NCBI GenBank assembly: GCA_011050085.1
Contig: DRGL01000074.1
Location: 58,815 to 122,814 of the forward strand
Direction: 5' to 3'
Length of the DNA: 64,000 bases
DNA from: Pricia antarctica
Lineage (GTDB): Bacteria > Bacteroidota > Bacteroidia > Flavobacteriales > Flavobacteriaceae
Shown here: positions 25,600 to 35,259 of the stretch, piece by piece
How the letters are laid out: every line of letters begins with the position of its first letter
Position numbering within the stretch: position 1 is the stretch's first letter
Translations under genes and position numbers: made by a program
Notes under the pieces: model-generated
What the model was told of the DNA's origin: nothing
Databases searched by the model: none
What the model saw: only the letters and a program-made list of their open reading frames with translations

Positions 25600-26931
25600 T
25601 TAAAAGTTTAAAACCTTCTCCAAAGCATCATCGGCATTTTTATGAATGAAATTTGCCTGGTAATTTAGAGTTGTTTTAAGATCGCTATGACGGTATAGTT
25701 TTTGCAACATTAACGGATGTATTTTTTCTCCAGCAATGTTACCGAAACTATGCCGGGCTATATGATTGGACATGTTCTTATCAATTTTACAAATTGCCGA
25801 AATACGTTTTAAATATTTGTTGAATAGCTTTGTTGCATTTCGGGTTTTTATAAAAATATCTTCAGCATCGTTTTGATTGGCATCCTTTAAAAAAGGAAAT
25901 ACATAACCATTATTGTTCTTGTGCCCTTTCTTATATTCTTTTAAGATAGTTTTGGCCTTATCCGGTACTTTTAGACTTAACGGCTTTTCGTTCTTGTTCA
26001 TTGTATAGAGCAGCCTTCCATCTTTAAAATCGGACCATCTCAATTGAACGATATCCGAAATTCTGATTCCTGCAAAATAGAACGCAACCAACCAAACGTT
26101 ATGTGTATGCCAAATACTTGTCTGATACTCTAATTCTAACTTTTCAATTCTTTCAACTTCCTTTTCTGTTAGACCTATCTTATGTCCGGATCCGATACGG
26201 ATTTTTTCTTTGTCGTCAGCAAATGGATAGTGTTTGATATCAACAACACTATCCTTTAGTGCTATATTGAAAAGGGTTCGTATAAAAATAAGTTGATTTG
26301 TAATCGTCCTAGTTTTATGCCCCATATAAGCAATACAAAACGCCTTATACCTTGATATAAATGAAGAATTAATATCCTCAAAATAAAGTGACTTCTTATT
26401 TCTAAATTCTTTTATGCTATCAGAAATTGAATGTTCCGATTTTCTACCCCGACTAATTCTATCCAATCTTCTCTGCTTTATCTCCTTAATTACGGTATCA
26501 CGATTAGCGGACTTTTTAAGATTGACAAATTCTTCGAGATTATAGATTATTGAAAGTTCTGCCCTGGCAACAGAAAACACTTCACTATCATATTTTTCCT
26601 GTAAACGCTCTGCGGCAACCTCAAAAAAAGACTTTCGGTGCCCTTTGCCCTTGACCTTATTTTTCATTTGAAGGCTAGAAATACCATCGTTAGTTTCAAA
26701 AACCAAATTATTGGCCTCGGTTAACTTCTGCATTAAAAAGTTATTCAAGCGATTTGAATTGGGATGCGTTTTTTTTATTTTCCCGAGCTTTTCGTCCCAG
26801 TCTTTTTCTAAAACATATTGCCCTAGAAAGCTATAATTAGTTCTGTAATCCTTTGAGATGCGCAAGGCAAGTGGAGCTGTCCCATCCTTTCGCTGTTTGT
26901 TCTTGCGCCTTACTATCTTTATTGAAGCCAT
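25600..26931 (-). CDS. Tyrosine recombinase (integrase)
   Basis: A 443-residue site-specific recombinase of the Bacteroidota type. The N-terminal part has an arm-binding domain (about 5-90), then a SAM-like core-binding domain (about 100-215), and the catalytic domain (about 240-440). Visible catalytic residues: Arg in YFAGIRISDIVQLRW, the HxxR in NHIARHSFG, His in LYRHSDLKTT and the nucleophile Tyr in TTLNYQAN. It reads away from the tRNA fragment at 27102-27148, 170 bases from its start codon, the usual place for the integrase next to the att site. It appears intact and could be active. Confidence 0.93.
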   Translation of the reverse strand: MASIKIVRRKNKQRKDGTAPLALRISKDYRTNYSFLGQYVLEKDWDEKLGKIKKTHPNSNRLNNFLMQKLTEANNLVFETNDGISSLQMKNKVKGKGHRKSFFEVAAERLQEKYDSEVFSVARAELSIIYNLEEFVNLKKSANRDTVIKEIKQRRLDRISRGRKSEHSISDSIKEFRNKKSLYFEDINSSFISRYKAFCIAYMGHKTRTITNQLIFIRTLFNIALKDSVVDIKHYPFADDKEKIRIGSGHKIGLTEKEVERIEKLELEYQTSIWHTHNVWLVAFYFAGIRISDIVQLRWSDFKDGRLLYTMNKNEKPLSLKVPDKAKTILKEYKKGHKNNNGYVFPFLKDANQNDAEDIFIKTRNATKLFNKYLKRISAICKIDKNMSNHIARHSFGNIAGEKIHPLMLQKLYRHSDLKTTLNYQANFIHKNADDALEKVLNF

Positions 26932-27101
26932 ATGATTCTGTTTGACAGTGACAATTTACATAAAAAAGTTCAAAAGGGGTACAGAATAGGTACAGAATAA
27001 ATTGTATTTATATGGTTTAACTTGGTCTCAAATTACATATTAAATTTATTAAAATACTGTATATCAGAATAATAAAATATATACTAATACATATCCGCCA
27101 A
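26932..27101. other. Integrase upstream region
   Basis: AT-rich spacer between the integrase start and the tRNA fragment. It would hold the integrase promoter and arm-type binding sites; I could not define individual sites. Confidence 0.35.
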
Positions 27102-27148
27102 GGCTCATAACCCGAAGGTCGCTGGTTCGAGTCCAGTCCCCGCTACTA
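27102..27148 (+). repeat. tRNA-Met 3' fragment, att site of the element
   Basis: This 47-base stretch matches the anticodon loop (CTCATAA), the 3' side of the anticodon stem (CCC), variable loop, T arm (CTGG-TTCGAGT-CCAG) and acceptor 3' strand of a tRNA with CAU anticodon. The run of three C in the anticodon stem is typical of initiator tRNA. The 5' half is missing: the sequence to the left is AT-rich and cannot pair with the acceptor strand CCCCGCT. It is therefore a duplicated tRNA end left by integration, not a working tRNA. Confidence 0.82.
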
Positions 27149-27153
27149 GCAAT

Positions 27154-27187
27154 AAGGCAGTTACAAACAATGTAGCTGCCTTTTTTA
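27154..27187 (+). terminator. Former tRNA terminator
   Basis: AAGGCAGTTAC and GTAGCTGCCTT pair with one G-T wobble and are followed by TTTT. It follows the tRNA fragment by 5 bases and is probably the original terminator of the target tRNA gene. Confidence 0.75.
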
Positions 27188-27470
27188 TTTCCTGTAAACT
27201 AGATGTGAAACATTTTACGGTTTGGATTCGGACTCATAAAATTGTCGTAGAATCAGAACTGTAGGGTATTTCGAAACAAATTATCAAAAAGGATATTGTT
27301 CTAAATGCTTCACAAACCTTTCCTATATTCTAAATCTTTCTAAAAAAACTCAGTTGGTTGGAGCGCTGAATTAATAAACCGGGGTTTATAGTGACCCTCA
27401 CGCAACCAATATATATAAGGACTTCAAGAGATTGGGAGCTTATTTTTTTAAATACAATATAGGCATAATA

Positions 27471-28169
27471 CTAAATCGTCAAATCAAGGTTCAAAAATTG
27501 CAGCAACATTTCCCTATTTTGTATATGAATTATCCTCTTTTCGATCCTAATAATACCTTGATCCTTGAACTGTTTGAGACTTCTTCCCAAACTTTCAGGT
27601 GAAGTGCCTATCAGATTCGCCAGATCTTCACGGGTCAAATCGATACCGGTCGGTTCCCCATCATCCTGTTTAAACCTGTTCTCCAATAGTAATAGAAAAA
27701 TAGCCAAACGCGTATTTTGGTCCTTTTGCGCAAGAACGGCAATGGTATTGGCAAGCACGCCGAATTCATGGGCAATATTTTTAACCACCCCCCTTCGTAA
27801 TCTTGGAATATCCTCTAGAAGTTTTAAAAAATTGGATTTGGAAATAAAATTCACTTCCATATCTTCCAAAGCTTCACAGGAATCCTGGTATCTTTCTTCA
27901 CCCAATAGGGCATGGTAACCTAACACATCGTCCTTAGTATAGATGTAGAAAATCTGCTCCTCACCACTGAATCCACGTTTTGATTTTTTGGCCCTTCCAC
28001 TTTTTAGCTGGAAAACACCTGTAGGAATACCATCCTCATAAAAGAGCATGCTTCCCTTTTTAATCGGTAATGTTTCAATTACTTTATTGACAAATCTTTT
28101 TTCCGCGTAATTCAATTCCCCGAAAAGTCTGTCACTCTGAAAATCAAACTGATTAAAAAAATTCTTCAT
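27471..28169 (-). CDS. Crp/Fnr family transcriptional regulator
   Basis: A 232-residue regulator. The N-terminal cyclic-nucleotide-binding-like barrel (about 25-135) lacks the Cys cluster of FNR and the full cAMP-phosphate cassette, so its ligand is unclear. The C-terminal winged HTH (about 155-225) has DLTREDLANLIGTSPESLGRSLKQFKDQGII, the Crp/Fnr recognition helix. It is divergent from isocitrate dehydrogenase across about 320 bases holding a 14-bp palindrome. In Bacteroidota such proteins often respond to oxygen, redox or nitrosative conditions. It likely controls the neighbouring icd-SulP group, an inference from the divergent layout. Confidence 0.9.
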   Translation of the reverse strand: MKNFFNQFDFQSDRLFGELNYAEKRFVNKVIETLPIKKGSMLFYEDGIPTGVFQLKSGRAKKSKRGFSGEEQIFYIYTKDDVLGYHALLGEERYQDSCEALEDMEVNFISKSNFLKLLEDIPRLRRGVVKNIAHEFGVLANTIAVLAQKDQNTRLAIFLLLLENRFKQDDGEPTGIDLTREDLANLIGTSPESLGRSLKQFKDQGIIRIEKRIIHIQNREMLLQFLNLDLTI

Positions 28170-28185
28170 TCCTAAAATTATGATT

Positions 28186-28193
28186 CAAATATA
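28186..28193 (-). promoter_or_regulatory. -7 box of the Crp/Fnr gene
   Basis: The minus strand reads TATATTTG here, an exact TAnnTTTG match 16 bases before the start codon. No clear -33 element is seen. Confidence 0.45.
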
Positions 28194-28234
28194 ATAAATA
28201 ATATATTTATAAATAACTATTATGATATTTTATA

Positions 28235-28255
28235 ATAACATATGTTATATATTTG
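28235..28255 (+). promoter_or_regulatory. 14-bp palindrome and -7 box of icd
   Basis: ATAACATATGTTAT (28235-28248) is a perfect palindrome and overlaps by one base a perfect -7 box TATATTTG (28248-28255). The palindrome would lie between the -33 and -7 elements, a place where a bound protein represses. The divergent Crp/Fnr regulator is the obvious candidate. Confidence 0.5.
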
Positions 28256-28488
28256 TATTCAACTATTTAGTCGTCGGTTTTAAGTTCAAGTATCCGCACT
28301 TTCATGTTTACCGCAGTTCAGCAGTTTACCGCTTTATCCTTTTACGGTAGGTTCTAAGTCACATCCCAATAGGGTCTATCGCAATTATGTGCCGTACCAT
28401 CCAAATTCAAAAAAATGGCCATTCGCAGTACTATACTATCAGCATCCCGATAGGTTTCTGTATAAACGTTGGCGGTATTAAATAATCA

Positions 28489-29757
28489 ATGGGAAACTCA
28501 TCGAAAATATTAAAAATCGCTTATCAAATGAACGGAGACAAGATCACATTTAAAAATGGAAAAATAAAAGTCCCAAGCTATTCCATAATACCATTTATCG
28601 AAGGGGACGGAATAGGCCCCGATATATGGAGAGCAACCAAGCAAGTAATCGATGCCGCTGTCGAAAAAGCCTATGCGGGTAGAAAAAAAATAGAATGGAA
28701 AGAGATCTACGCCGGCGAAAAGGCCTACAAAAAGACCGGAGAATGGTTGCCTGAAGATACCCTAAAGAATATCGCGGACCATGTAGTGGCCATCAAGGGC
28801 CCATTGACCACGCCGGTCGGTGGGGGTATGCAATCCTTAAACGTGGCGTTGCGGCAACAACTCGATCTATATGCATGTGTTCGGCCCGTGCGATGGTACA
28901 CTGGAGTGCCTTCTCCCGTGAAATCCCCTGAAAATGTTGATATGGTAATCTATAGGGAAAACACAGAGGACATTTATGCCGGAATTGAATGGATGAGCGG
29001 AACACCGGAACTAGAAAAGATAAAGGACTTTTTAATCAACGAAATGGGAGTTACCTCGATACGGTTTCCGGATACCGTCTCGATTGGAATCAAGCCCGTT
29101 TCAAGAGAAGGTACCGAGCGCTTGGTAAGAGCAGCCATCAAATTCGCATTGGACGCAAAAAAGGATTCGGTTACAATCGTCCATAAAGGCAACATCATGA
29201 AATTCACCGAAGGGAAGTTCAAGGAGTGGGGCTATCAATTGGCCAAGGATGAATTCGGTGCCAAGGATTTCGAAGGGGGACCCTGGCAGATTATTGAGAA
29301 GGATGGACATAGGCTTATTATAAAGGATGTGATAGCCGATGCATTCTTGCAACAGATTATTCTGAGACCGTCCCAATACGATGTAATCGCGACCCTGAAC
29401 CTCAACGGGGATTATATTTCCGATGCCTTGGCCGCTATCGTCGGCGGAATCGGTATTGCTCCCGGCGCCAATATTAATTATACCACTGGGGTATCCATAT
29501 TCGAAGCGACCCACGGTACCGCGCCAAAATATAAAGATCAGGACAAGGTAAACCCTTCTTCTGAAATACTTTCTGGAGTAATGATGCTAGAATATCTTGG
29601 ATGGCAAGAAGCTGCCGATCTGATAGTAAAAGGCATTGAGCGCACAATCAAGAATAAAACGGTTACCTATGACTTTGAAAGGTTGATGGATGGGGCAACC
29701 TTGCTCAAATGTTCGGAATTTGGCCGGGCCGTGGTCGAGAACATGCCGCAGCCTTAG
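28489..29757 (+). CDS. icd: NADP-dependent isocitrate dehydrogenase (E. coli type)
   Basis: A 422-residue TCA-cycle enzyme that oxidises isocitrate to 2-oxoglutarate and CO2. It is close to the E. coli homodimeric form: [24 protein letters not shown] with the active-site Ser, [14 protein letters not shown], the catalytic Lys in [13 protein letters not shown], and [14 protein letters not shown] with Lys-Tyr residues linked to NADP choice. The length is normal. A start at Met14 (28528) is also possible. It lies downstream of the 14-bp palindrome and is followed by DUF983 and SulP genes on the same strand. No isocitrate dehydrogenase kinase gene is in the window. Confidence 0.95.
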   Translation: MGNSSKILKIAYQMNGDKITFKNGKIKVPSYSIIPFIEGDGIGPDIWRATKQVIDAAVEKAYAGRKKIEWKEIYAGEKAYKKTGEWLPEDTLKNIADHVVAIKGPLTTPVGGGMQSLNVALRQQLDLYACVRPVRWYTGVPSPVKSPENVDMVIYRENTEDIYAGIEWMSGTPELEKIKDFLINEMGVTSIRFPDTVSIGIKPVSREGTERLVRAAIKFALDAKKDSVTIVHKGNIMKFTEGKFKEWGYQLAKDEFGAKDFEGGPWQIIEKDGHRLIIKDVIADAFLQQIILRPSQYDVIATLNLNGDYISDALAAIVGGIGIAPGANINYTTGVSIFEATHGTAPKYKDQDKVNPSSEILSGVMMLEYLGWQEAADLIVKGIERTIKNKTVTYDFERLMDGATLLKCSEFGRAVVENMPQP

Positions 29758-29844
29758 TAATTTGAACTATGCAAACACCAATGTAAATCAAATAGTTGAA
29801 CAGCATACGTAGCGGTCTATGGCATTGCACTAATTTAATAACCA

Positions 29845-30309
29845 ATGAATACAAACGAACGAGGTTTTGCAGTAGTACATGATGGGACGGAACGCAAATT
29901 TCTGGCCTCGTTACGCAAAACCATAGGTTCGTTGCAAAAAGGAACCTTGTTATACAGTATTTTAAAGCTCAAATGTCCACGATGCCGAACTGGGGACTTA
30001 TTTATAAACCCAGGTTTGTTCGTTTTTTCAAGAATCCTTGATATGCCGGATAGATGTCCACATTGTAACCAAGATTTTAAATTTGAACCGGGATACTATA
30101 CGGCCGCTTTATGGATAAGTTACCCGATTTTGCTTTTGCTATTTGTGCCCTTGACTATTTTGGGTTTTACGTTGGCCGACTTTTCCTTTTTTTTTAAACT
30201 GGTATATCCCGTGCTCATACTTATTTCCCTGTTTCTGCAAATTCCATTAATGCGAATGGCAAGGGCTATTTTATTGGCCATGACCATTGACTATGCAATA
30301 AAGTCATAA
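29845..30309 (+). CDS. DUF983 family zinc-ribbon membrane protein
   Basis: A 154-residue DUF983 protein. Two CxxC pairs (KCPRCRTGDLF and RCPHCNQDF) form a zinc ribbon in the cytoplasmic part, followed by GYYTAALWISYPI and two transmembrane helices (about 90-112 and 118-138). This length includes about 35 extra N-terminal residues. The family has no agreed function; members are common in bacteria near respiratory genes. It lies between icd and the second SulP transporter, same strand, with about 55-90 bases of spacing. Confidence 0.85.
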   Translation: MNTNERGFAVVHDGTERKFLASLRKTIGSLQKGTLLYSILKLKCPRCRTGDLFINPGLFVFSRILDMPDRCPHCNQDFKFEPGYYTAALWISYPILLLLFVPLTILGFTLADFSFFFKLVYPVLILISLFLQIPLMRMARAILLAMTIDYAIKS

Positions 30310-30364
30310 CATTAGCAATGGAGATTCGAACTTGGAACCATAAATCGATCAGGCAACCTGAATA

Positions 30365-32014
30365 ATGAAAAAAGAATTTACACCTAAACTATTCTCCCTT
30401 TTAAGACAAGGTATATCAAAAAAAACCTTTAGAAAAGACATTCTTTCAGGCCTTATAGTCGGTATAGTGGCCTTGCCATTGGCCATTGCCTTTGCCATCG
30501 CTTCAGGGGTTTCTCCTGAAAAAGGAATCGTAACGGCAATCATCGCAGGAATAGTTATTTCAACTTTTGGAGGTAGCCGCGTACAAATTGGCGGGCCTAC
30601 AGGTGCCTTTATTGTGGTCGTCTATGGTGTTGTTCAACAATACGGTACAGACGGCCTGACCATAGCTACCTTTATGGCGGGCTTCATCATCATAGGCCTG
30701 GGTCTTGCACGTCTCGGAAATTTATTGAAATATATCCCATACTCATTAATTGTTGGGTTTACAAGTGGCATCGCCCTTATCATTTTCTCTTCCCAAATCA
30801 ATGATTTTTTCGGACTGAATATTGATAAGGTCCCCGCGGATTTTATGGATAAATGGAGACTATATTTCATTAATTTCCACAATATTAATTGGTACGCCAT
30901 CGGTATAGCAGGCGCCACTGTTATTATTACGCTATACTTTCAAAAAATCATCAAAAAAATTCCGGGGTCTATTGTTGCCATAGTATCGGCAACGATTATG
31001 GTGAAACTATTTTATATCCCCGTGGATACCATCGAAAGCAATTTTGGGGAAATTCCAAATCATTTGAGTTTACCCTATATCCCACATGTGGACTTTGATA
31101 CCGTTAAGGCCCTTATTCAGCCAGCGTTCGCAATTGCCATATTAGGAAGCATTGAATCACTGCTTTCCGCCGTTGTGTCCGATTCGATGATCGGGGGAAA
31201 GCACCGTTCCAATATGGAACTGATTGCACAGGGAGCGGCCAATATTGCCTCCTCCCTTTTTGGCGGTATTCCGGCCACCGGCGCCATTGCGAGAACGGCG
31301 ACCAACGTAAAAAATGGGGGTCGAACCCCAATAGCCGGTATCGTCCACGCTTTGGTCCTATTGGCCATTATGCTTTTATTTGCGCCCTATGCCAAGTTAA
31401 TACCTATGTCATGCCTAGCAGGTATTTTAATGGTCGTGGCATATCATATGAGTGAATGGAGGCAATTCAGGTCTATTTTAAAAGGCAATAGGATGGATAT
31501 TATTATTTTGCTCACCACTTTTTTTCTCACCGTAGTATTTGATTTGGTAATAGCGATAGAAATCGGGATAGTACTTTCAAGTTTTATGTTTATGAAAAGG
31601 ATGAGTGAGTCCGTTAACGTTCAGGGTTTTTCGTCCGAAAATGAAAATGACGAGCATCTTTTTGATGAAGAACTCTTGGACATCCCCAATGATGTTATTC
31701 TATATGAAATAAACGGTCCCCTGTTTTTCGGGGCCGCCCGACAATTCCAGGAAACCATAATCAATACGCACCTGCAACCTAAAGTTATCGTACTAAGAAT
31801 GCGCTATGTCCCGTTCATCGATGCAACCGGCTATCAGAGCATTAAAGAAATAATTAGGACCTACAAATCAAGAAATATCAAAGTCATAATTTCTGGTATT
31901 GGACCGGACTTTAGAAAAGATTTTGAAAAGAATGAAATGTTCGAATTTTTGGAAAAAGATTTTGTAGTGGATACTATTGATAAAGCCATAGAAAAAGTGA
32001 AGCTCTATTTGTAG
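30365..32014 (+). CDS. SulP family anion transporter with STAS domain (short form)
   Basis: A 549-residue inner-membrane carrier. The membrane domain (about 15-420) has SGLIVGIVALPLAIAFAIASG and GGIPATGAIARTATN, both SulP signatures, and the STAS domain (about 445-545) has FIDATGYQS, where the usual Ser is Thr. It lacks the 80-residue insertion of the SulP at 6834-8699; the two are only moderately alike, so they are not a recent duplicate. The substrate is unknown; bicarbonate, sulfate and dicarboxylate carriers occur in this family. It ends the group that begins with icd. Confidence 0.93.
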   Translation: MKKEFTPKLFSLLRQGISKKTFRKDILSGLIVGIVALPLAIAFAIASGVSPEKGIVTAIIAGIVISTFGGSRVQIGGPTGAFIVVVYGVVQQYGTDGLTIATFMAGFIIIGLGLARLGNLLKYIPYSLIVGFTSGIALIIFSSQINDFFGLNIDKVPADFMDKWRLYFINFHNINWYAIGIAGATVIITLYFQKIIKKIPGSIVAIVSATIMVKLFYIPVDTIESNFGEIPNHLSLPYIPHVDFDTVKALIQPAFAIAILGSIESLLSAVVSDSMIGGKHRSNMELIAQGAANIASSLFGGIPATGAIARTATNVKNGGRTPIAGIVHALVLLAIMLLFAPYAKLIPMSCLAGILMVVAYHMSEWRQFRSILKGNRMDIIILLTTFFLTVVFDLVIAIEIGIVLSSFMFMKRMSESVNVQGFSSENENDEHLFDEELLDIPNDVILYEINGPLFFGAARQFQETIINTHLQPKVIVLRMRYVPFIDATGYQSIKEIIRTYKSRNIKVIISGIGPDFRKDFEKNEMFEFLEKDFVVDTIDKAIEKVKLYL

Positions 32015-32760
32015 AACCGCCCCAGGTCAAATTGGTACCGTAGGTTTGGATGTAGAATTATAAATATGGTTTGCAAACCGGTACTTCTCAAAAAAGATTC
32101 GTGAAGTTATCCATAGTTCAGATAAAATTAGCATTTACTTCAATCAACTGTTCAATTATAACCGACGATTATCAAGACTTTCTCAAGAAATGTTGATTGT
32201 TTATTGTCAGAGTTAGTTCAAATATGGTTCTTTACAGGTCGCAAAATGACTTGGGCACAGCGCACCATACCTTTTCTCTCCGCAATCACAAAGTCCTCCC
32301 TAGGGTGCAAAATTATAAAGCAAGTTCAGGTTGATTTTTTGGAAATATGTAGTCCTGTAAAGAGTTAATTACCTAGAATTCTGAAAAAAACCAAGAATGG
32401 AACAATCCAAACAGACCACTTTAATTTTCGCAAGCTTTTAAAGGTTTTCAAAATAAAGCTGCTGAAACGGAATGTAATAAGCTTAGAAAATAAACGTCTG
32501 TACGACAAAATTTTAGTTTCAACTTAAACCAATGATTGATATATACATTATGGCGGGCTCATTTATGGAAAAATGTTGAAAATGGGAGTATTGAAGTTTT
32601 TACGCTTTATAAACCCTTAATATAAATATGTATCCAATTTAAAAAATTATGTCAAAAGAATTAGGATTGCGCAAGACTTTTGGCAGATGGATTTTTTAAT
32701 TTTAGAATTTACAGGATATTTCAAGGTTTAGAATTCGATTCCTGAATTTAAAATGATGCA
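32015..32760. other. Gene-free region before the pectinesterase
   Basis: About 745 AT-rich bases with stops in all frames. I see no RNA gene, terminator or strong repeat. The pectinesterase promoter must lie near the right end, but no exact TAnnTTTG box was found. Confidence 0.4.
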
Positions 32761-33843
32761 ATGCAAAAATTTTATAAGGTACTTTTTACTTGTTTTCTGT
32801 GTTTGTCTGTTCAAATAGGTATACCAAATCCTTCACCCAATTATCAAATGGGAATGGCCGCAGTTGCCAAAATAACAACTGACAACGATACCCCATTGAA
32901 AAATAAGCAACAATTTTGGCGGGAGATTGGTCAAGAAATTGACATCTATAATTTGACCGTTGCACAGGATGGCTCGGGTGATTTTAAAACCATTCAAGCA
33001 GCAATTAACGCGGCCAAGGGTTTTCCTGACAAACCTGTTATCATTAAAATTAAAAATGGAGTATACAAAGAAAAGGTAACCGTGTACGAATGGAATACCA
33101 ATATGAGCCTTATAGGTGAAAATCGTGAAAATACAATAATCACCTATAATGATTTTTTTGATAAAATCGATTTGGGGAGAAATAGCACTTTTCATACCTC
33201 AACCCTGAAAATAGAGGGCAATGATTTTTTCGCCACCAATCTCACTATTGAAAATACCGCTGGTGACGTAGGTCAGGCGGTAGCCTTATCCATCAATGCA
33301 AATAGAGCGATGCTATCGAACTGTAGCATAAAAGGGTTTCAAGATACGGTTTATGTTACCGGTGAAGATTTCAAACAGTATTTTAAAGATTGCTACATAG
33401 AAGGCTCGACGGATTTTATTTTCGGACAAGCGACCGTTCTCTTTGAAAATTGTCAAATTCATAGCAAATCCAATTCTTTCATTACCGCTGCTTCCACCCC
33501 AAAAGGGGTTGACTATGGTTATGTTTTTGAGAATTGTAAATTGACAGCGGACCCAAATGTAAATCAAGTTTATTTGGGACGGCCTTGGAGAACCTATGCC
33601 AAAACTGTTTTTATAAGCTGTTACTTAGAAAACCATATCGTTCCCGAGGGGTGGCAGAATTGGGAAAATAAAGATGCAGAAAAAAACTCTTTCTATGCGG
33701 AATTTAATAATAGTGGGCCTGGTTTTAGACCAAAGCAAAGAGTCTCTTGGTCAAAGATTCTAACAGAAAAACAAGTGAAAAGTTATACTAAAAAGGAAAT
33801 ATTGGGTAAAATACCTTGGTATGAAAAATTTAATAAATTTTAA
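32761..33843 (+). CDS. Pectinesterase (CE8 pectin methylesterase)
   Basis: A 360-residue exported right-handed beta-helix enzyme that removes methyl esters from homogalacturonan. Signal peptide about 1-20. Active-site motifs are all present: KGFQDTVY with the first catalytic Asp, GSTDFIFGQATVLFENC with the second Asp, and YLGRPWR with the Arg. The length is usual for a bacterial CE8. Its 3' end overlaps the next gene by 23 bases, so the two are translationally linked. Together with GH28 at 58615-60057 and the acetylesterase it points to pectin as a substrate of this region. Confidence 0.93.
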   Translation: MQKFYKVLFTCFLCLSVQIGIPNPSPNYQMGMAAVAKITTDNDTPLKNKQQFWREIGQEIDIYNLTVAQDGSGDFKTIQAAINAAKGFPDKPVIIKIKNGVYKEKVTVYEWNTNMSLIGENRENTIITYNDFFDKIDLGRNSTFHTSTLKIEGNDFFATNLTIENTAGDVGQAVALSINANRAMLSNCSIKGFQDTVYVTGEDFKQYFKDCYIEGSTDFIFGQATVLFENCQIHSKSNSFITAASTPKGVDYGYVFENCKLTADPNVNQVYLGRPWRTYAKTVFISCYLENHIVPEGWQNWENKDAEKNSFYAEFNNSGPGFRPKQRVSWSKILTEKQVKSYTKKEILGKIPWYEKFNKF

Positions 33844-34579
33844 ATTAGTACTGTTTGTGTTTCTTACGGTTTGTGTTCTTCAAAACGGCTGGACTCAAGA
33901 GATTACGATTTATTGTATTGGGGATTCTACAATGTCCGATAAGGAGAATCCTAATGAAAATCCTGAACATGGCTGGGCTCAGGTATTGCATGAATTTTTT
34001 AACGAAAAAATTACTATAGACAATCGCGCAGTCAACGGTCGTAGTAGTCGTAGTTTTATTACGGAAGGTCGTTGGGATTCCATACTTCTGACGTTACGGA
34101 AAAAGGATTATGTTTTTATCCAATTTGGTCATAATGATCAGAAGTTCAAAGATTCATCGCGCTATACAAATCCGCATACTGCCTATAGGCATAATCTGAT
34201 AAAGTTCGTAAAGGAAACCTTGGAAAAAGGAGCTCGTCCTGTACTTTTCTCATCCATTGCAAGACGTAATTTTAATGAATTCGGAACTTTAGTGGATACG
34301 CACGGTGAATATCCTTTGGAAACCCGATTGGTTGCCAATGCGCTTGAAGTTCCCTTTATAGATTTACAGTATTTAACAGAAATGATGGAAATCTCACATG
34401 GGATTGAAGGGTCTAAAGCATTACATCTTCATTTTGAGCCGAACAAGCATCCGTATTATCCAAACGGTAAAAGTGACAATACTCACTTGTCTAGAAAGGG
34501 TGCTTTGACCATTAGTTCATTGGTGGTCGAGGCCATAAATGAACAAAAATTACCTTTGGCAAAATATCTGAAAAAATAG
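33821..34579 (+). CDS. Rhamnogalacturonan acetylesterase-like SGNH hydrolase
   Basis: A 252-residue exported esterase (signal peptide about 1-22, ending NGWTQ). The SGNH blocks are clear: CIGDSTMSD with the nucleophile Ser, NGRSSRSF with the oxyanion Gly, FGHNDQK with the Asn, and DNTHLSRKG with the catalytic Asp and His. The motifs ENPEHGWAQVL and NRAVNGRSS are those of the CE12 rhamnogalacturonan acetylesterase group, which removes acetyl groups from pectin. It starts inside the pectinesterase gene (23-base overlap). Confidence 0.88.
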   Translation: MKNLINFKLVLFVFLTVCVLQNGWTQEITIYCIGDSTMSDKENPNENPEHGWAQVLHEFFNEKITIDNRAVNGRSSRSFITEGRWDSILLTLRKKDYVFIQFGHNDQKFKDSSRYTNPHTAYRHNLIKFVKETLEKGARPVLFSSIARRNFNEFGTLVDTHGEYPLETRLVANALEVPFIDLQYLTEMMEISHGIEGSKALHLHFEPNKHPYYPNGKSDNTHLSRKGALTISSLVVEAINEQKLPLAKYLKK

Positions 34580-35259
34580 GATGGCACAAAGAATTAGGCA
34601 TTTCCAGATTGTATTTGCGGTTAGGTGTTATAGGTTATGTCACATTTCGTTTCCCCATCACAGTTATAGGATGTGCATTTACGCGGTACCCATTTTTATA
34701 TTCGTATTGAAAAGTTGGTTGTAGTTACATCTCGTTCAGGAATTAACTAATGGAATATTAAAATCTACTAGTGTAGTTTGATAGTTATTGGATGATTACC
34801 TGTTTTTAAGCCTAAAATTGAATTTGGGTTAATATTCTTGAAATTTTTATTTTTCAATTTAGGAGTACAAGTTGGACTCCCCTTAAACCATCCCCACAAA
34901 TATTTCAACTCTACTACTCCGCTCGAATTCTGCCCCAGCCAATATTACGATTGAACTTGTATTCAAAATGAAGAATTGTCAATTCATCCCATTGTCTAGA
35001 CTTAGTAGAGAAACCGAAATCCTTTTCAAGAAATGTCGTCCTTTTAAATAAAACTGTGGTGTTATGCACCTTTATTTCTAGATAGAAGCAGTTTTAAGAA
35101 GTTGCATTCATTTAAATGACCTTTTCAAATGACCTGAAAATATATAGTGGCAACTAGGTAGTCCCAAAAAAGAACAATCCAATCTATAGACTCTAGATTG
35201 GATTGTCGCATTAAAATAGCATAAGTATATTCAAGTACTAATAAAATCACATTGTGCTA
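34580..35259. other. Gene-free convergent region
   Basis: About 680 bases between the esterase and the minus-strand SusD gene, AT-rich and without an open frame of interest. The only structure I see is the terminator at 35174-35206. Confidence 0.45.
35174..35206 (-). terminator. Terminator of the susCD pair at 35-40 kb
   Basis: ACAATCCAATCTA (35174-35186) and TAGATTGGATTGT (35194-35206) pair perfectly around a 7-base loop. On the minus strand the stem is followed by TTCTTTTTT, a U-run, 54 bases after the SusD stop. Confidence 0.85.

Noticed and set aside
27072..27148. Complete tRNA-Met gene
   Set aside because: The region left of 27102 is AT-rich, has no D arm and cannot pair with the acceptor 3' strand, so only a fragment is present.
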